From: Heterohyrax brucei
Lineage: Eukaryota > Chordata > Mammalia > Hyracoidea > Procaviidae
DNA: 64,000 nt
Assembly (NCBI GenBank): GCA_028571685.1
Contig: CM053162.1
Location: forward strand, 11,784,001 to 11,848,000
Direction: 5' to 3'
The notes beneath the pieces are model-generated. The model ran no database searches. It saw only the letters and a program-made list of their open reading frames with translations, and was not told where the DNA came from. Position numbers and translations under genes: made by a program. Within the stretch, counting starts at the first letter, position 1. Every line of letters starts with the position of its first letter. Shown here one piece after another: positions 13,160 through 25,759 of the stretch.

Positions 13160-16100
13160 TATCATAGGGTCTGATACAGGATTTGTCCATTTGTTGCAGA
13201 CTACTTTCACTCAACATAATGTCTTCCAGTTGAAACCAAGTTATGAGATATTTCCTGGAATCATCATTGTTGTTTATCATTGCATAGTACCATAGTACCA
13301 TAGTTTACCTGTCCATTCCTCTGTTGTTGGGCATCTGGGTTGATTCCATCTTTTTGCTGTCGTGGACTCTGCTGCGATAAACATTCTTGTGCATGTATCC
13401 ATTGATGTGAATGGCCTTGATTCTGTAGGATATAGTCCAAGTAGTGGAATTACTGGGTCAAATGGAATATCTATATCCATTTTTTTAAGGAAGCTCCAGA
13501 TTGCTTTCCAAAGAGGCTGGACCATTTTGCAACCCCAGCAGTGTAGAAGAGTTCCACTTTCTCCACAGCCTCTACAGCATTTCTTGTTTTGTGTTTTTTG
13601 GATCATCACCAACCTTGTTGGGGTGAGATGATACCTCATTATAGTTTTGGTTTCAGTTTCCGTAATAACTAAAGATCGTGAACATGGCTGCATGTGTTTT
13701 TTGGCTGCCTGGATCTCCTCTTTAGAGAAATATCTGTTCATCTCTTTTGCCCATTGTTTAATTGGACGATTTATCTTCTTCTTACTGATATATTGTAGTA
13801 TCTTATAGATTATGGAGATCAAGCATCGATATGACATAGAGTTGCCAAATATTTTTTCCCATTCTGTAGGTGGCCTTTTAACTCTGATAAAGTCTTTGGA
13901 TGACCAAAAGTATTTGATTCTTAACAGTTCCCATTTACCTATTTTCTCTTCTGTTGATTGTGGTTTGTTTGACAGATTTTGAAGTCTGGCTACGTTGTGT
14001 ATTAAAACTTCCATTGTTCCTACTTTTTCTTGGATGAGCTTTATCATTTCAGATTTGATATTTAGGTCTTTTCTCCAATTTGAGTTGATTTTTGTCTAAG
14101 CTGTAAGATGTGGATCTTGTTTCAATTTTTTTGCAAATGGATACACAATTTTGCCAGCACCATTTGTTGAAGAGATTGTTTTTACCCCAGTTTAATGTCT
14201 TAGGGCCTTTGTCAAACATCAGCTGTTCATAGGCAGATGATGTCATCTCTGCACTCTCGATTCTGTTCCATTGACCGATCTGTCTGTTCTTGTACCAGTA
14301 CCAGGCTGTTTTGACTATTGTGGCAGTGTAATAGGTTCTGAAGTTGGGTAATGAGAGGCCTCCCAATGTGTTCTTCTTCTTTGTTAGTAGTTTACTTATC
14401 CGGGGTTTCTTCCCTTTTGAAACAAAATTGGTGATTTGTTTCTCCATCTCATTAAAAAATGACGCTGGAACTTGTATTGGGTTTACATTATATAAGTAAA
14501 TTGCTTTGGGTAAAATAGACATTTTCACAGTGTTAAGTCTTCCTATCCATGAGCAGGGTAGGTTTCTCCATTTATCTAAGTCTCTCTTAGTTTCTTGTAG
14601 TAAGCACTTGTAGCTCTCTTTTCTAAAGGTGTGTTATTTCTCTGGTTAGATTAATTCCTAGGTACTTTATCTTCTTGGGGACTATAGTAAATGGTATATC
14701 CTTGGTGATTTCTTTATTGTCTCATTGCTGGTGTAAAGGAATCCTACTGATTTCCTCATGTGTATCTTGTATCCTGAGGCTTTGTTGAACTCTTTTATCA
14801 GTTTGAGTAGTTTACTTATAGATTCTTTGGGATTCTCTGCATATACAATCACATCATCAGCAAACAGGGAGATTTTGTCTACTTTGCTGATGCAGATGCA
14901 CTTTATTTCTTGATATTTTCTAATTACTCTGGCTAGAACTTCTAGTACAATGTTGAATAGGAGAGGTGAGAGTGGGCAACCTTGTCTGGTTCCTGTCTCA
15001 AGGTAAACTCCTTCAGTGTTTCTCCATTCAGGATGACGTCGGCAGTTGATTTTATTTAAATGGCCCTTATTTCATTGAGGAATTTCCCGTCTATGCCTAT
15101 TTTGCTAAGAGTTTTTAGCATGAATGGATGTTGGACTTTATCAAATGCCTTTTCTGAATCAATGGACGAAATCAGGTGATTTTTGTCTTTTATAATATTT
15201 ATGTGGTTAATCACATTAGTTGTTTTTCGGATGGTGAACCAGCCTTGCATCCCTGATATGAATTCAACGTGGTCATGTTGGAGTATTTTTTTAATCTGTT
15301 GTTGTATTCTATTTGCAAGAATTTTGTTGAAGATTTTTACATCTAGATTCATCAGTGATATTGGTCTGTAGTTCTACTTTTTGGTTGGGTCTTTCCCTGG
15401 CTTTGGTATCAGGGCTCTGCTGGGTTTATAGAATCAGTTTGTGAGTACTCCATCCCTTTGTATATGGTGAAATAGTCTCAGTAGTATTGGAGATAATTCT
15501 CTAAAAGCTTGGTAGAATTCTGCGGTGAAACCATCTGGGCCTGGGCTTTTTTTGATTCGCAGTTTTTGGATGACTTTTTCAATCTCTTCTTTGTGATAAG
15601 TTTATTAAGTTGTTCTGCTTCAGCTTGTGATAATTTGGGTAGGTGATATGAATCAAGGAATTTGTCCATTTCCTCTAGGTTTTCGAATTTGTTAGAGTAC
15701 AGTCTTTCATAGTATTCTGTTACGATCTTTTTGATTTCTGTTGGATCTGTTGCTACCACTCCACTCTTGTTGCTTATTTGGGTTATTTGTTTCCTTTCCA
15801 GTTTTTCTTTAGTAAGTTTAGCCAGTGGCTTGTCAATTTTATTGATGTTTTCAAAACACCAGCTTTTGGTCTTTTCAATTTTTTCAATTGTTTGTCTATT
15901 GTCTACTTCATTTAGTTCTTCTCTAATCTTTATAATCTGTTTTCTTCTGTTGCCTGAGGGGTTCCTCTGTTGTGCTCCCTCTACTTGTTCAAGCTGTAGG
16001 ATTAGTTCCTTGATTTGGTTTCTTTCTTCCTTCCAGATGTATGCATTTATGAAGATGAACTTACTTCTGAGCACTGCTTTGACTGTATCCCATAGGTTCT

Positions 16101-16960
16101 GGTAGGAAGTGTTTTCATTCTCTTTGGAGTCCATGAATTTCTTTATTTTATCCTTGACTTCTTCTATAACGTGTGGTTTTTTTGAGCATGATGTTGTTCA
16201 GTTTCCAAGAGTTCCACTTTCTATCTATGTTTTTTCTGCTATTGATTTTGACTTTTATGGCTTTATGATCTTAGAAGATGCTTTGAATTAATTCAGTGTT
16301 ATGGATTTTGTTGAGAATTGTATTATGTCCTAATACATGGTCAATTCTGGAGAATGTTCCATGTGCACTGGAGAAGAAGGTGTAGTTGTCTGCTGATGCG
16401 TTGAAAGTACTGTATATATTGATGAGGTTTATTTTGTTAATTGTAGCAATGAGGTCTTCTATATCTTTACTGAGCTTTTTTCTAGATGATCTGTCCAGTA
16501 TTGAGAGTGGAGTGTTGAAGTCTGCCACTATTACTGTGGAGTGATCTAACTCTTTTTTGAGTGTAGTCAGTGTTTACTTGATGTATTTAAGTGCTCTAAT
16601 ATTAGGTGTATAAATATTTACTATAGTTAAGCCTTGCTTGTGTACTGAACCTTTCAGGAAAAATAATGTCCATCTTTGTCTATGATTGTGGATTTTACAT
16701 GAAAATTGATTTTTTCTGAGATTAGAATTGCCACATCTACTCTTTTTTCTTCATCGTTAGCTTGATATACATTCTTCTATCCTTTCATTTCAGGTTGTTC
16801 CTATCTTTAAGTCTCAAGTGAGTTTCTTGTAGACAACGTATGGATGGGTCATGTCTTTTGATCCAAGATGTCACTCAATGTCTCTTTACTGGATCATTCA
16901 GTCCATTCACACTAAACGTAATTATTGATAGGTGTGTGTTCAGTGCTACCTTTGTGATAT
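13160..16960 (-). pseudogene. L1 ORF2 (endonuclease-reverse transcriptase) of copy B
   Basis: Broken ORF2 readable in five long pieces. The endonuclease end includes FSSAHGTFSRIDHVLGH (16528-16271), the APE-like SxxDH region. The linker (16134-15478) has SRxxxINKIDKPLAKL-type sequence. The RT fingers and palm follow at 15352-15056 with [19 protein letters not shown]. The catalytic box near 14880-14850 reads [10 protein letters not shown], so FADD is intact. The C-terminal part (14047-13277) keeps a cysteine knuckle CCRGCGESGTLLHCWGC (C-x3-C-x7-H-type). Several frameshifts and stops separate the pieces. In life such a protein nicks target DNA and copies L1 RNA in the nucleus. Confidence 0.9.
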
Positions 16961-17324
16961 GTTTATTTTTGTGTTGATGTTTTCTTTGTTGTTCTTATTA
17001 GTCTGTTCTGGGACGCACTTCTTTGTGAGTTGATTTTTCACCTTTTTCAGAGCTGATTTTGTAGTTGTTGAGACTCTTGTGTTACATTTCTTTATATGTT
17101 GTGTTGTATCCTTGTTCTGCTGTACAGCTGTCCCAAGATCCCCCTTAATAAACTATGTATAACCCCAATTTTAATTACTGTCAGTCTTGTCAACTTACTC
17201 TCCATCTGGAAGGACTGTAATGACTGTAGTACATCTCTCTCTGTAATGTGATGGCACCATAATTTTTGTGATAATCACTGGATTGTTTCTTTCAGTATTA
17301 AACCTGTGATTGAGTTTCAAGCCT

Positions 17325-18240
17325 TCCCTAACTTAGTAGAATTGTGGTTTTGTTCTTCTAAGCCAAAGCCAATAACTTCTTTCAGTATTTCTTGTAGTTT
17401 TCGTTTGGTTTTTATAAAGTCTCTAAGTTTCTGTTTATCTGGGAATGTCTTAACTTCATTTTCATATTTGAAAGATAGTTTTTCAGGATATAGAATTTTT
17501 GGTTAGAAGTTCTTCTCCTTCAAGGCTCTGAATGTGTCATGCCACTGTCTCCATTCCAGCGTGGTTTCTGCTGAGAAAACTGACAAAAGCCTACAGAGTT
17601 TCCCTCTGAATGTTAGCTTTTCTTTGAGTCTTGCTGCCTTTAAGAGTTGCTTATGTTTCATTTTGTTAAGCTTGATTATAGTATGTCTTGGAGTCTTTCT
17701 TTTGAGATCTGTATTGGGTGGCATATGATATGCATTTGGAATATCTGTATTCTCTTCCTTCATGATTTCTGAGAAGTTTTCTGTCAGCAGCTCAGGAATG
17801 TTAGCTCTCTGTGTTCTTAAGTGTTTCATCCTGTTCAGGGACTCCAATTAATGAAAAGTTGTTCATCTTAATAGAGTCCCACATACTTCTTCATTTTTCT
17901 TGTTTCTTTTTTCTGATTCGTCCTCATACATGCTTGCGTCATTAGCTCTGTCTTCCAAGTCAGAAATTCTTTTTTCCATTTGTTGCTTTCTTTTTTCTTG
18001 ACTTTGAATGGAAGTTTCTGTGTCTTGATTTTGTTCTTAATCTGTTGGATCTCAGAGTACTGGTGTTCCATCAGATCAAACAGGTTGCATAAGTTTTCAT
18101 TTTGTTCTGCTGCATTTTGTGTAAGATCTAGAAAGGCTCTGTGCATAGTCCTTTTGTATTTATCTTTCGATGATTTCAGAAAAGTTTCTTCATCTGGAAA
18201 ATTCCTTGGTTGTTTTGTTTGTGAGCCTTTTGAAGCCATG
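17325..18240 (-). pseudogene. L1 ORF1 (RNA-binding chaperone) of copy B
   Basis: The N-terminal part reads MASKGSQTKQPRNFPDEETF onward (18240 to about 17868) and is lysine/glutamine-rich with a coiled-coil-like region. After a frameshift the C-terminal RNA-binding part reads at 17847-17503 with HMPPNTDLKRKTPRHTIIKL, the L1 ORF1p ...RxTPRHIIIKL-type motif. The remaining C-terminus continues to about 17325 in another frame. L1 ORF1p normally forms trimers that coat L1 RNA. Not functional here. Confidence 0.85.
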
Positions 18241-19277
18241 GGTAATTTTTTGTTTACCACAAGTGTCTATTGCTTTTTGGGTTTCATATGGGTAAGTAGA
18301 GGCTGGGAGAGATACTGTAAGGATGGACTGCAGATATTTCTCTAGGCTGTCTTAAAATGTGAAACAAAAGGTATCTGACAACTTCCAAAGTCAGTCAAGT
18401 TTTCAGGTGTAGAGGTCCCTCTTCCCAACTGGCAAAGTAAGCGCCTCTATATCCAACCCTAGATGATACGAACTAGTTGAAAATACAGCAATACTACTGC
18501 CCTGTTGGCCTCTGCTTACAGGGCCCAGCCTTAGGTAACACTGTGTAAACTACTGCTTTTCTGGTAGAAAAGCACTCTCCTGTGGGCAGGTTCTAGCTCC
18601 CAAGCTAAAAATTAGGTCCAGCTGCGGCCACTGTATCTACAGTGGTGCCCTCCACATAGTCAGCGGATAGAGGGGCTAAAGCTGCCAAGACGTACTGAGT
18701 ACTGAGTGCCTGTTGCTGGGCCCCCACTGTAGGTGACACTGTGTAAACTACTGCTTTTCTGTCGGAGTAGCAGTGTCCTGTTTGCAGGTGCTGGCTTCCA
18801 GGCTAAGAATTATTTCCTGCTAAAATCTCCGTATCCAACATGGCATCCCGCACATAAAACCTGTGGCTCCCAGCAAACCATGCTGTGGTGTAGATAAAAA
18901 GAGAGGCCCAAATTGGCTAGGTGTATGGAGTCTAAAGCCTGGCTCTCAAAATAAGTCAATTTTGCCTGCCTGTCCCACCAGCAGTGCGTCTGAGACTAGC
19001 CGCTAGGCAAGATCCAGCTCCACCTGCCGGCCAAGATAGAGAAACAAAAGCCACAGTGGTGCATTACCTTCACTCCGTGAGAGCCAAGGCTAGCGAGGAG
19101 CAGAAGTCGGCAAAAAAGAGGTGGCTGTTCGTCCAGTGGTATGAAGTCCAAATTAATAGCCCTGTGCCGTGTCCTGGGGCTCACTAGGTGACCAGAAGGC
19201 TTCGTTTGATTATCAGTTCAGGTCTTGGCTTTTAGAGGGATATAGGGAGAAGTATGCTTAGTCTTCCGTCTTGACTC

Positions 19278-19663
19278 CGCCGGATCTAAAATTTGTTCTT
19301 GATTTGGAGCTCCCACTTTATTTTTCTAAAGACAGTTTTAAATTAGTGGGATTAATAGCTGAATCAGTCATCCTAATGTTAATCAGAAAGGTTAAAGCAA
19401 AATTATCCTTTTACATGAAGGGTTATTTCACCTGTAAATTTAGTGGTACCACCAAGAAGCTTCTAATGCGTCCCCAGAACACCTTAATTCTGTTTGGGCT
19501 GGAGCTTTTTTAAAATTTATAATAATTCTCTCTGTTTTCTACAGAAGTGACAGATTCCAGATGTCTGGATCCAGTCCACATTGTTCTGACAATTTTTGAT
19601 ATAACTGATATTTAAAATCACAAAGCCTCTCATCCTTCCCTTGAACACGAGAGTAAATTTTAG
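19278..19663. other. Intronic sequence flanking L1 B
   Basis: Nothing recognised apart from the possible L1 B target duplication near 19287-19307. Confidence 0.4.
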
Positions 19664-19815
19664 TCTAGCTCCCTGGTGCACAGTGGTTAAGAGCTTGGCT
19701 GATAAGTCAAAGATCAATAGTTCAAATCTAACAGCTATTTTTTGGAGATCTTATGAACAGTTCTGTTGTGTCCTGTAGGGTTACTCTGTGTTTGAAGTGC
19801 CTCAGCAGCAATGGG
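19664..19815 (+). repeat. AfroSINE
   Basis: tRNA-like head CTCCCTGGTGCACAGTGGTT then AAGAGCTTGGCTGATAAG, followed by the body with CAGTTCTGTTGTGTCCTGTA. Moderately diverged. Confidence 0.8.
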
Positions 19816-21228
19816 TGTATTACCAAAAGGAAAGCATCTTTTGCTGCTTTGTGTAAATCCTCTGCTTTTTTCTTAATTTCTGTCAGAACTTCTCATTATC
19901 CTTAGGTGGGATAGAAATCAGGTCATTTTGAACATTTTTCCACTTTGCATTGGCCCTCCAGATATGTGTCCTCCAGGCTTATTAGGATGGACTAGCTGAT
20001 GCAATTCCTGTAATATAGGTTGATGTGTATTAGATACGACCTTATAGATCTTTTCAAAGATCTGGAAAGCCTTTATCAATGCTATTTAGTTTGTTGAGTA
20101 CAAGGAGAAAAATACGTGTCTAGGATTTTCCTTAGTGTCTACTGAGACACAGCGGTGTGGATTTTAAATGGCGTTTCAGGGATAAACTCGGGTAGATCAG
20201 AAAAATAGGGAAGAACCAGCAGTGGATTGCTTGGCCTTCAGGGGATTCACCAAGTAAAGAAAGGTAAAACGTAGCCTCTGTAGAATTTAAAGAAAAATGA
20301 GAAAGAGAAACAGATGAGTTTTGACACTCTAGTCCTTCTGTTTGTTTAGATTGCTTAGCCACATTGTCCTGTAGAGAAACAAATTTACTGTTGCCTTTCA
20401 GGCCTTTGAGTACTAGTTAGCACTTCCCACCTGCTGTTGATTAGTCTTCTATCCTGTAGCTTCTGATTTGCTGGTCAGGAAAACTATTTTATTGGGCTAG
20501 AAAACTTCCCCAGATTGGCAACTGGTCTAAAATTTTATCTCTAGTAAGTATATGCCCTTTCTCAAGAAGCTAAACTTAATGTGGCCTACCATTTTTAACT
20601 ATATAGCTGGCCGTAGATCTGAAAGGAAACCCTCTCCAGTCCTTAGAAGCAGCCTTCTACACATTACCAGAGTTCAGCCATGTGCAACTTAAAATTAGAT
20701 ATCTTCAGATACAATCTTCTGTCACTAGATGGCATACAGCCTTCATCTCTGAGCATTCATAGCAACAAATCACCTTTATTATTACCTTCACCTTCTCACA
20801 AACCACAAAGAAATGTTCTTTGAAATTGGATTTACCTCTATTGACTGGGATACTGAGATTTCAGCAACACCAACAAGTGAAACAAGTGAAGGCTAACCAA
20901 GATGTCTGAAGGAGTAAGACCAGAAAAACAAATGAAAGCTTACTAGCACATTTGAGAGATTCTGGACATGAAAACACGCTAAGGAAAGGCTTCCTGAAAT
21001 GTCAGAGAAAAGCTGGATAGAGAAACCTAACCAAAACCATAATAGAGAGCCAAGCCAGCAAAAACCATAAATCATGGGTTTTCACTCCAAGAGCACTAAT
21101 CTTTTGATGGACATTGGAATTTGCTGAAACTGTAGGGCACTAAGGGCTTTGTATTGGCCTGCCCTGATTCTTAACCTCTCAGGGATCTCGTGAAAGAAGA
21201 CTGCATTGGAATCCTGCCAGTGACACCA
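19816..21228 (-). other. Unassigned; possible antisense ERV-L internal remnant
   Basis: No recognisable reading frame. It adjoins, on the minus strand, an LTR-like repeat (21231 onward) through a GGTGTCACTGGCAGGAT-type sequence that resembles an ERV-L leucine primer-binding site. On that basis part of this stretch may be a decayed retroviral leader/gag region. I could not recognise gag or pol motifs, so this is inference only. Confidence 0.3.
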
Positions 21229-21230
21229 AT

Positions 21231-21610
21231 TGTGGTAGAGGGAGAAGACCCCAGACTCAAATTCAATTAAAAGAGATTTTTGTGGAGCAGAGACAAGGAT
21301 GATGACACTTACTTCACTGAGGGTTTGCTAGTGTGTACCAGGCATAAGAGACTAGCAGTGTCCACTGAATGACAATCAGGGAGTTTCCAATTACTTTTGA
21401 AGAAGCAAGTGAAGATCAATGCCAGTGGTGGGATAACAAAGTGAAACTTGAATATTGATTGATTTACAGAGCTTTGTTGGCTAATCATCTCCCTAATGAC
21501 ATTCCCTTGGTTAGTGGCTTCGAAGTTTTGTTTAAGGCTCCTTTGAAATAAATTGTAGAGAGGAGCTAAGCTTCTTGCTGGGTCAAGTCTCCTAACAAAA
21601 TTCTGACTGG
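21231..21610 (-). repeat. LTR-like repeat with PBS-like neighbour (antisense)
   Basis: Opens GTGGTAGAGGGAGAAGACCC and shares its first ~100 bases with 9828-10085. Reversed, its terminus is ...CTACCACA followed after three bases by GGTGTCACTGGCAGG, the spacing expected for a 5' LTR and primer-binding site. The distal end is uncertain. Confidence 0.5.
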
Positions 21611-22865
21611 TGCTTGTTGAGATAAAATGTCTGCTACTTAGTGATACAGGTATTTTGTGGTTAGTTACCTATTAGTTACCATAAAGAGGTCATAGAATGG
21701 TTACAATTACATAAAAGCTCCTTGGAAATAAACTGGCAATATTAGGTTTTGGCATGGTTACAAAGAAAAGAAACATGTTTTTATTAACAGGTAGACCTGG
21801 TTCTATACACACAGAATGGATTTCAAACCAGAACCCTATATTAGCTTCATTTCTTCTCTGGTCAGACAATTCTCTAAGGTATCCAATTGGTGAATTTAAC
21901 ACTTTGTAGATGTTTTGAAAATTATGTGTTGAACTTTATAACTCCATGAATGAAAAATCTGCCTAAACGTTCAAACTTTTTCGGGCACAAGATAGTTTTT
22001 AAGAAGTTGGAAGAATCAGTTCATTGATATAAAAGGAAGTATATTTTGAATTAGTTTCCCAGCATGTGGTATTTTAAAGTTCCTGAAAGTTAGTATTTTA
22101 TGCAAATAATGTATCCCTTCTATGTTTATTTGCCAACTATACCCTCCTACCATGAGGTTTTCCTGTATTTGTGATATGCTAATTTTTTGAAAGTAACATG
22201 TAAAAATGTTTGGCATAATGGTTTTTATGGAAATAGCTCCTAGGGGAGGGACTGTTGGCAAGTAAATATAGAAGTGACACATTATTTGAATGTTTATGTG
22301 GATGGTGGTGTATTTTTTTTTCAGCAAGACTTCTTAGATGGAAGAGAAAATAAATTGTTTTTTATGCGTATGCATTCCATTTACTTTTTAATCTGACAGG
22401 ATCACTTTCGAAATGTGACATTTTGTGGCCTTCTTATTTTCATGTGACAGCTGATATACCAGCTAGTGTTTTTCAGAGAACCTGTACCTGTAGGAGATAA
22501 CCGTGTAAATAATAGATGCATTTTAAGGAATTGTGGGGACTGGCAAGTCTGAAATTTATGGGAAAATCCAACAATCTGTAAACTCAGCAGAGTGTGACAC
22601 TGTAGTTCTGAGCCACAATTTGTTCTCTGGACACTTTCATTTTTGCTTTTAAGACTTTCAGTCATTGAGTGTGTACCGTACACATCAAGTTAAATCTCTT
22701 TTACTCAAAGACAACTGATTGTAGATGTTGACTCCATCTATCTATAAATTACTTTCACAGCAACATCTAGATTAGTGTTTGATTGATAACCTGGATACTG
22801 TAATACAATTTTCAGCACATATTTTGGGAGACACAATTCAGTCTGTAGTAAGTAACTTAGCTGAG
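21611..22865. other. Intronic sequence, nothing recognised
   Basis: AT-rich. The minus-strand open stretch at 22016-22327 has no known motif. No repeat family assigned; the near end may belong to the preceding LTR-like repeat. Confidence 0.4.
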
Positions 22866-23070
22866 GGTGCCCCTGGGTGATACAAATGCTTAAATGCTTG
22901 ATTGTTAAAAGTTGGTGGTTTGAACACACCCAGAGGCTCCTCAGAAAATAGGCCTGATAATCTACTTCTAAAAGGCCACAGTCCTAGAACCCCTCTGGAG
23001 CAGTTCTACTCTGCACACTTAGGGTCTCCATTGGAATCAATCTGATTGCAAGTAACAGCAGCAACAGCAT
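22866..23070 (+). repeat. AfroSINE, long form
   Basis: Head GTGCCCCTGGGTGATACAAA, then GCTTGATTGTTAAAAGTTGG, the long middle GATAATCTACTTCTAAAAG and tail GGAGCAGTTCTACTCTGCAC. It includes the AACCCC/TGGAGCAGTT body typical of the long afrotherian SINE. Confidence 0.75.
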
Positions 23071-23432
23071 AGTTTAGATGAGTTGACTTGTAAAATTAAC
23101 CATCACATGTGGTGAGAAAAAGCAAAATTGAGCTAGAAATTGAAGTGGCAGAATAAATACAGAGAACTTAATAATAAATGCAGTACAAAGCTTTTTATAA
23201 AAATATGTGTAAATACATCTATAAGAAGAATGTCCCAAGCAAAAAGGACCAGCTAATGTCCTTCTGACTTCCTTTAAGAAGTGTCACTATTGCTGTATAT
23301 AAAAAAATTAATGCATTTCAATATGAATTTCGTATTGCTGTATTTCTTGATTTTAACTATTACAGCTATCCAAGAGCTAAATATTTTCGTTACAGAGTTT
23401 GAGTCATTAAACGTATAATTGTATTGATATTG
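23071..23432. other. Intronic sequence, nothing recognised
   Basis: AT-rich DNA between two SINE copies; no feature supported. Confidence 0.4.
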
Positions 23433-23505
23433 TGAGCCCTGGTCTCTCAGTGGTTAAGAGCTCAGCTGCTAACCAACAGCCATGGATTTGGTTTTGGTTT
23501 TTCAT
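23433..23505 (+). repeat. AfroSINE head and tail only
   Basis: GAGCCCTGGTCTCTCAGTGG head with AAGAGCTCAGCTGCTAACC joins directly to a TTTGGTTTTGGTTTTT tail. The body is missing, so it is internally deleted. Confidence 0.7.
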
Positions 23506-23863
23506 CCTGCGCTTTGCAAAGTTGTATAGGAATATGTTGTACTCACCAGTAGTAAAATTGGCAAAGGCATGAATAGATGATTCATAAAAATAAATAAATA
23601 AAAGTAGCCTAAAAATGTGGAATAAAGCCGAAAAGTCAAGTGCTGTCGGTGGAGTAGTATTCCTCTTTATTAATAAGCCAACAAATGTAAGTAAGGAAAG
23701 ATATTATTTTTCAGCTACTGGAAAAAATCCTAAATGATTATATCGAGTCTTAATGAGGATATAGTGAAATAGGCCCAAGCAATAAAAACCAGAATACTGT
23801 TCCAGTCATAAGAAAATTGTTAAATAAAAAAAATTTAAAAATAAAATGAAATAATAAAAAAAC
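23506..23863. other. Intronic sequence with a short L1-like patch
   Basis: 23540-23610 resembles the L1 ORF2 C-terminal region (GGCAAAGGCATGAATAGAT). The rest is unassigned and includes an AAATAAATAAAT simple run at about 23585. Confidence 0.35.
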
Positions 23864-24226
23864 AACAAATGGTTGCAGCACTGGAGGTACTCAGTGGTCT
23901 TTGCCAAGAAATTTGGAAGACATATACCTGGCCAACCAACTGGAAGAGATCTGTATTTATGCCCATTCTAAAATAAAAATGATTCAACCCTATGGAGAAA
24001 TTATTGAACAGTATCACTAGTACCACCCACAAGTAAACTTTTGCTGCAAAGAATTGAAAAATGTTTGCAGCAATATATCAACAAGAAACTGTCAACAACA
24101 TAAACCAGATTCAGAAGAGGATGTGGTACCGAGAAATGTCAGATAGATCCTGGCTGAAGGTAAAGAATATGAGAAAGATACTTGCTTGTGTTTTATTGAT
24201 TATGAAAAGGCATTTGACTGTGTGGA
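23864..24226 (+). mobile_element. RTE (BovB-like) LINE, RT part 1
   Basis: Diverged pol sequence: GCAGCACTGGAGGTACTCA, a TGGCCAACCAACTGGAAGAG segment, then TTTATTGATTATGAAAAGG (FIDYEKAFDCV of the RT palm). It breaks exactly where L1 3' UTR sequence begins. Confidence 0.8.
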
Positions 24227-24530
24227 TCCATAAATCATAATGAAGGTCAACTCTGCGGATAGCAGTGGATTGGACTTGGCAATGCAAAATGACTATATTT
24301 TGTGGGCACTTTAGGGTTCTGTGCATCTATGATATCCTGCTGACGTCTTACTGGAGGAAGGGGAGTAGGTGGAGAGGAGGGGATGGGAGACTTTTGGGAG
24401 GATAGGACATTGTATGGAGTAGAGAGGAAGAGTGTGCTGTCACTGGGTAGGGAGAACAGTGGGAGCTGCATATAGGTGACTGTGCAAATTTATATGGGAG
24501 TGTACATGTTCATTCAATCATAATAAAAAC
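24227..24530 (+). mobile_element. L1 3' UTR, 5'-truncated insertion
   Basis: Begins TCCATAAATCATAATGAAGG and ends AATCATAATAAAAACAAAAA. It matches the reverse of the copy B 3' UTR in block order. It splits the RTE RT between GACTGTGTGGA and the continuation at 25920. Confidence 0.85.
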
Positions 24531-24790
24531 AAAAAAATTGTTTATTTCTTCATTTTAAAATAATTTGAGACTTACAAAACAAGGTTAAAAATTAGTGTAG
24601 AGAGTTTACATGTACACTTTTCTAGTGTTGTATCTTTTTAGAAATTTATGCTTAAGAACTGTAAGATGTGCAAGTAAGTGAAAACATTTTTAAAATTGGT
24701 AATCAGTTTTTTATTACTCGTAGAACTTGTCAAATCTTACAATTTTCAACATGTTTTCTAAAATCAGTAAAATTTAGTGGGAACATTCTT

Positions 24791-25755
24791 TTAGTGGCAG
24801 TACACATTGAGAGTTTCAGCCAAACTGAGAGTATTTGTCTGTTCCATTATTGCCATCGGTTCTTGATTGTGTGCTTTCTCCTGAAATGGTTGAAGATGAA
24901 CCAATTTTTTAATTCCAGTGACTCTTTGTATTCCTTCCAACTGTTTTTGATGCTTTCTGGGCAGTCTAATATTTTTTTTTTCTATAGAGTTTCTCAATCC
25001 TACAGCTTGAGGCCTAAACGTTTTCTTAAATTGTTTCAGTTTGAGAAGTGTTGAATGTGTTCTTCCCTTTTGGTTTTCTAACTCTGGGTCTTTGCATATG
25101 TCATTATAGCACTTTGTCTTTTTGAGCTACCCTTTGAAATCTTTTTAGCTGCTTCATTTTGTCCTCTTGCTTTAGCTACTTGATATGTAAGAGCAAGGTT
25201 CAGACTCTTCTGGAATCTATTTTGGTCATTTTCTTCTTTCTTGTATTTTTATTGATCTCTTACTTTCTTCATGTGTGATATCCTTGATGTAGTTCCACAG
25301 CTTATATGGTCTTTGGTCATTAGTGTTCAGTGAATCAAATTTGTTCTTGAGGTTGTCTCTAAATTCTAAATTCTATTCTATATGTAATATACTCAAGGTT
25401 GTAGTTCAGCTCCTGTGGACTTGCTGTAATTTTCTTCAACTTCAACTTGGGACTTACATAGGAGAAAGTGATGGTCTATTCCACTGTCTCACCCTTCCCC
25501 CACCTCTTAGCCTTATTCTAACTCATCACATTGAGCTTTTCTATCATTTTTTTCCACAGATGTGGTTAATTTGATTGCTGTGTATTCCATGTGGCAAGGT
25601 CCATGTATATAGTTTCCGTTTATGTTGGTAAGAAATGATATTGCAATAAAGAAGTTTGTTTTGCAAAGTTCTGTCATGTCTTCTCTGGCATCAGTTCCAT
25701 CACCAAAACCATGTTTTTCAAATATTGATCCTTCTTCTTTGTTGCCAGCTTTTGC
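24791..25755 (-). mobile_element. RTE LINE, endonuclease and linker, inverted
   Basis: Minus-strand translation at 25770-25513 gives EGSIFEKHGFGDGTDAREDM and MTELCKTNFFIA, recognisable as the C-terminal endonuclease region of BovB/RTE elements. Downstream on that strand come the K/R-rich linker and the start of the RT module (near 24930-24800), ending about where the sense RT fragment at 23864 begins. Broken by stops. Confidence 0.75.
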
Positions 25756-25759
25756 AGTA

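Larger units (their letters stand above)
12165..19277 (-). mobile_element. Near full-length L1 LINE (copy B), antisense
   Basis: Read on the minus strand: 5' UTR (19277-18260) starting with a TCAAGACGGAAGACTAAGC leader, ORF1 (about 18240-17325), a short spacer, ORF2 (about 16960-13160) and a 3' UTR ending in a T-run at 12165-12192. It is the most complete L1 here, about 7.1 kb. Possible but diverged target duplications are CTAATTTTTGACTTGGA (12135-12151) and a CTAAAATTTGTTCTTGATTT-like run at 19287. Frameshifts break both ORFs, so it cannot move autonomously. It is antisense to the host gene. Confidence 0.9.

Noticed and set aside
13277-14047. 256-residue open frame as a protein-coding gene
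   Set aside because: It is the ORF2 C-terminal region of L1 B, including the cysteine knuckle.
15731-16105. Plus-strand 124-residue hydrophobic open frame, membrane-protein-like
   Set aside because: It is the antisense shadow of the K/E-rich L1 linker; the hydrophobicity comes from reading T-rich complement.
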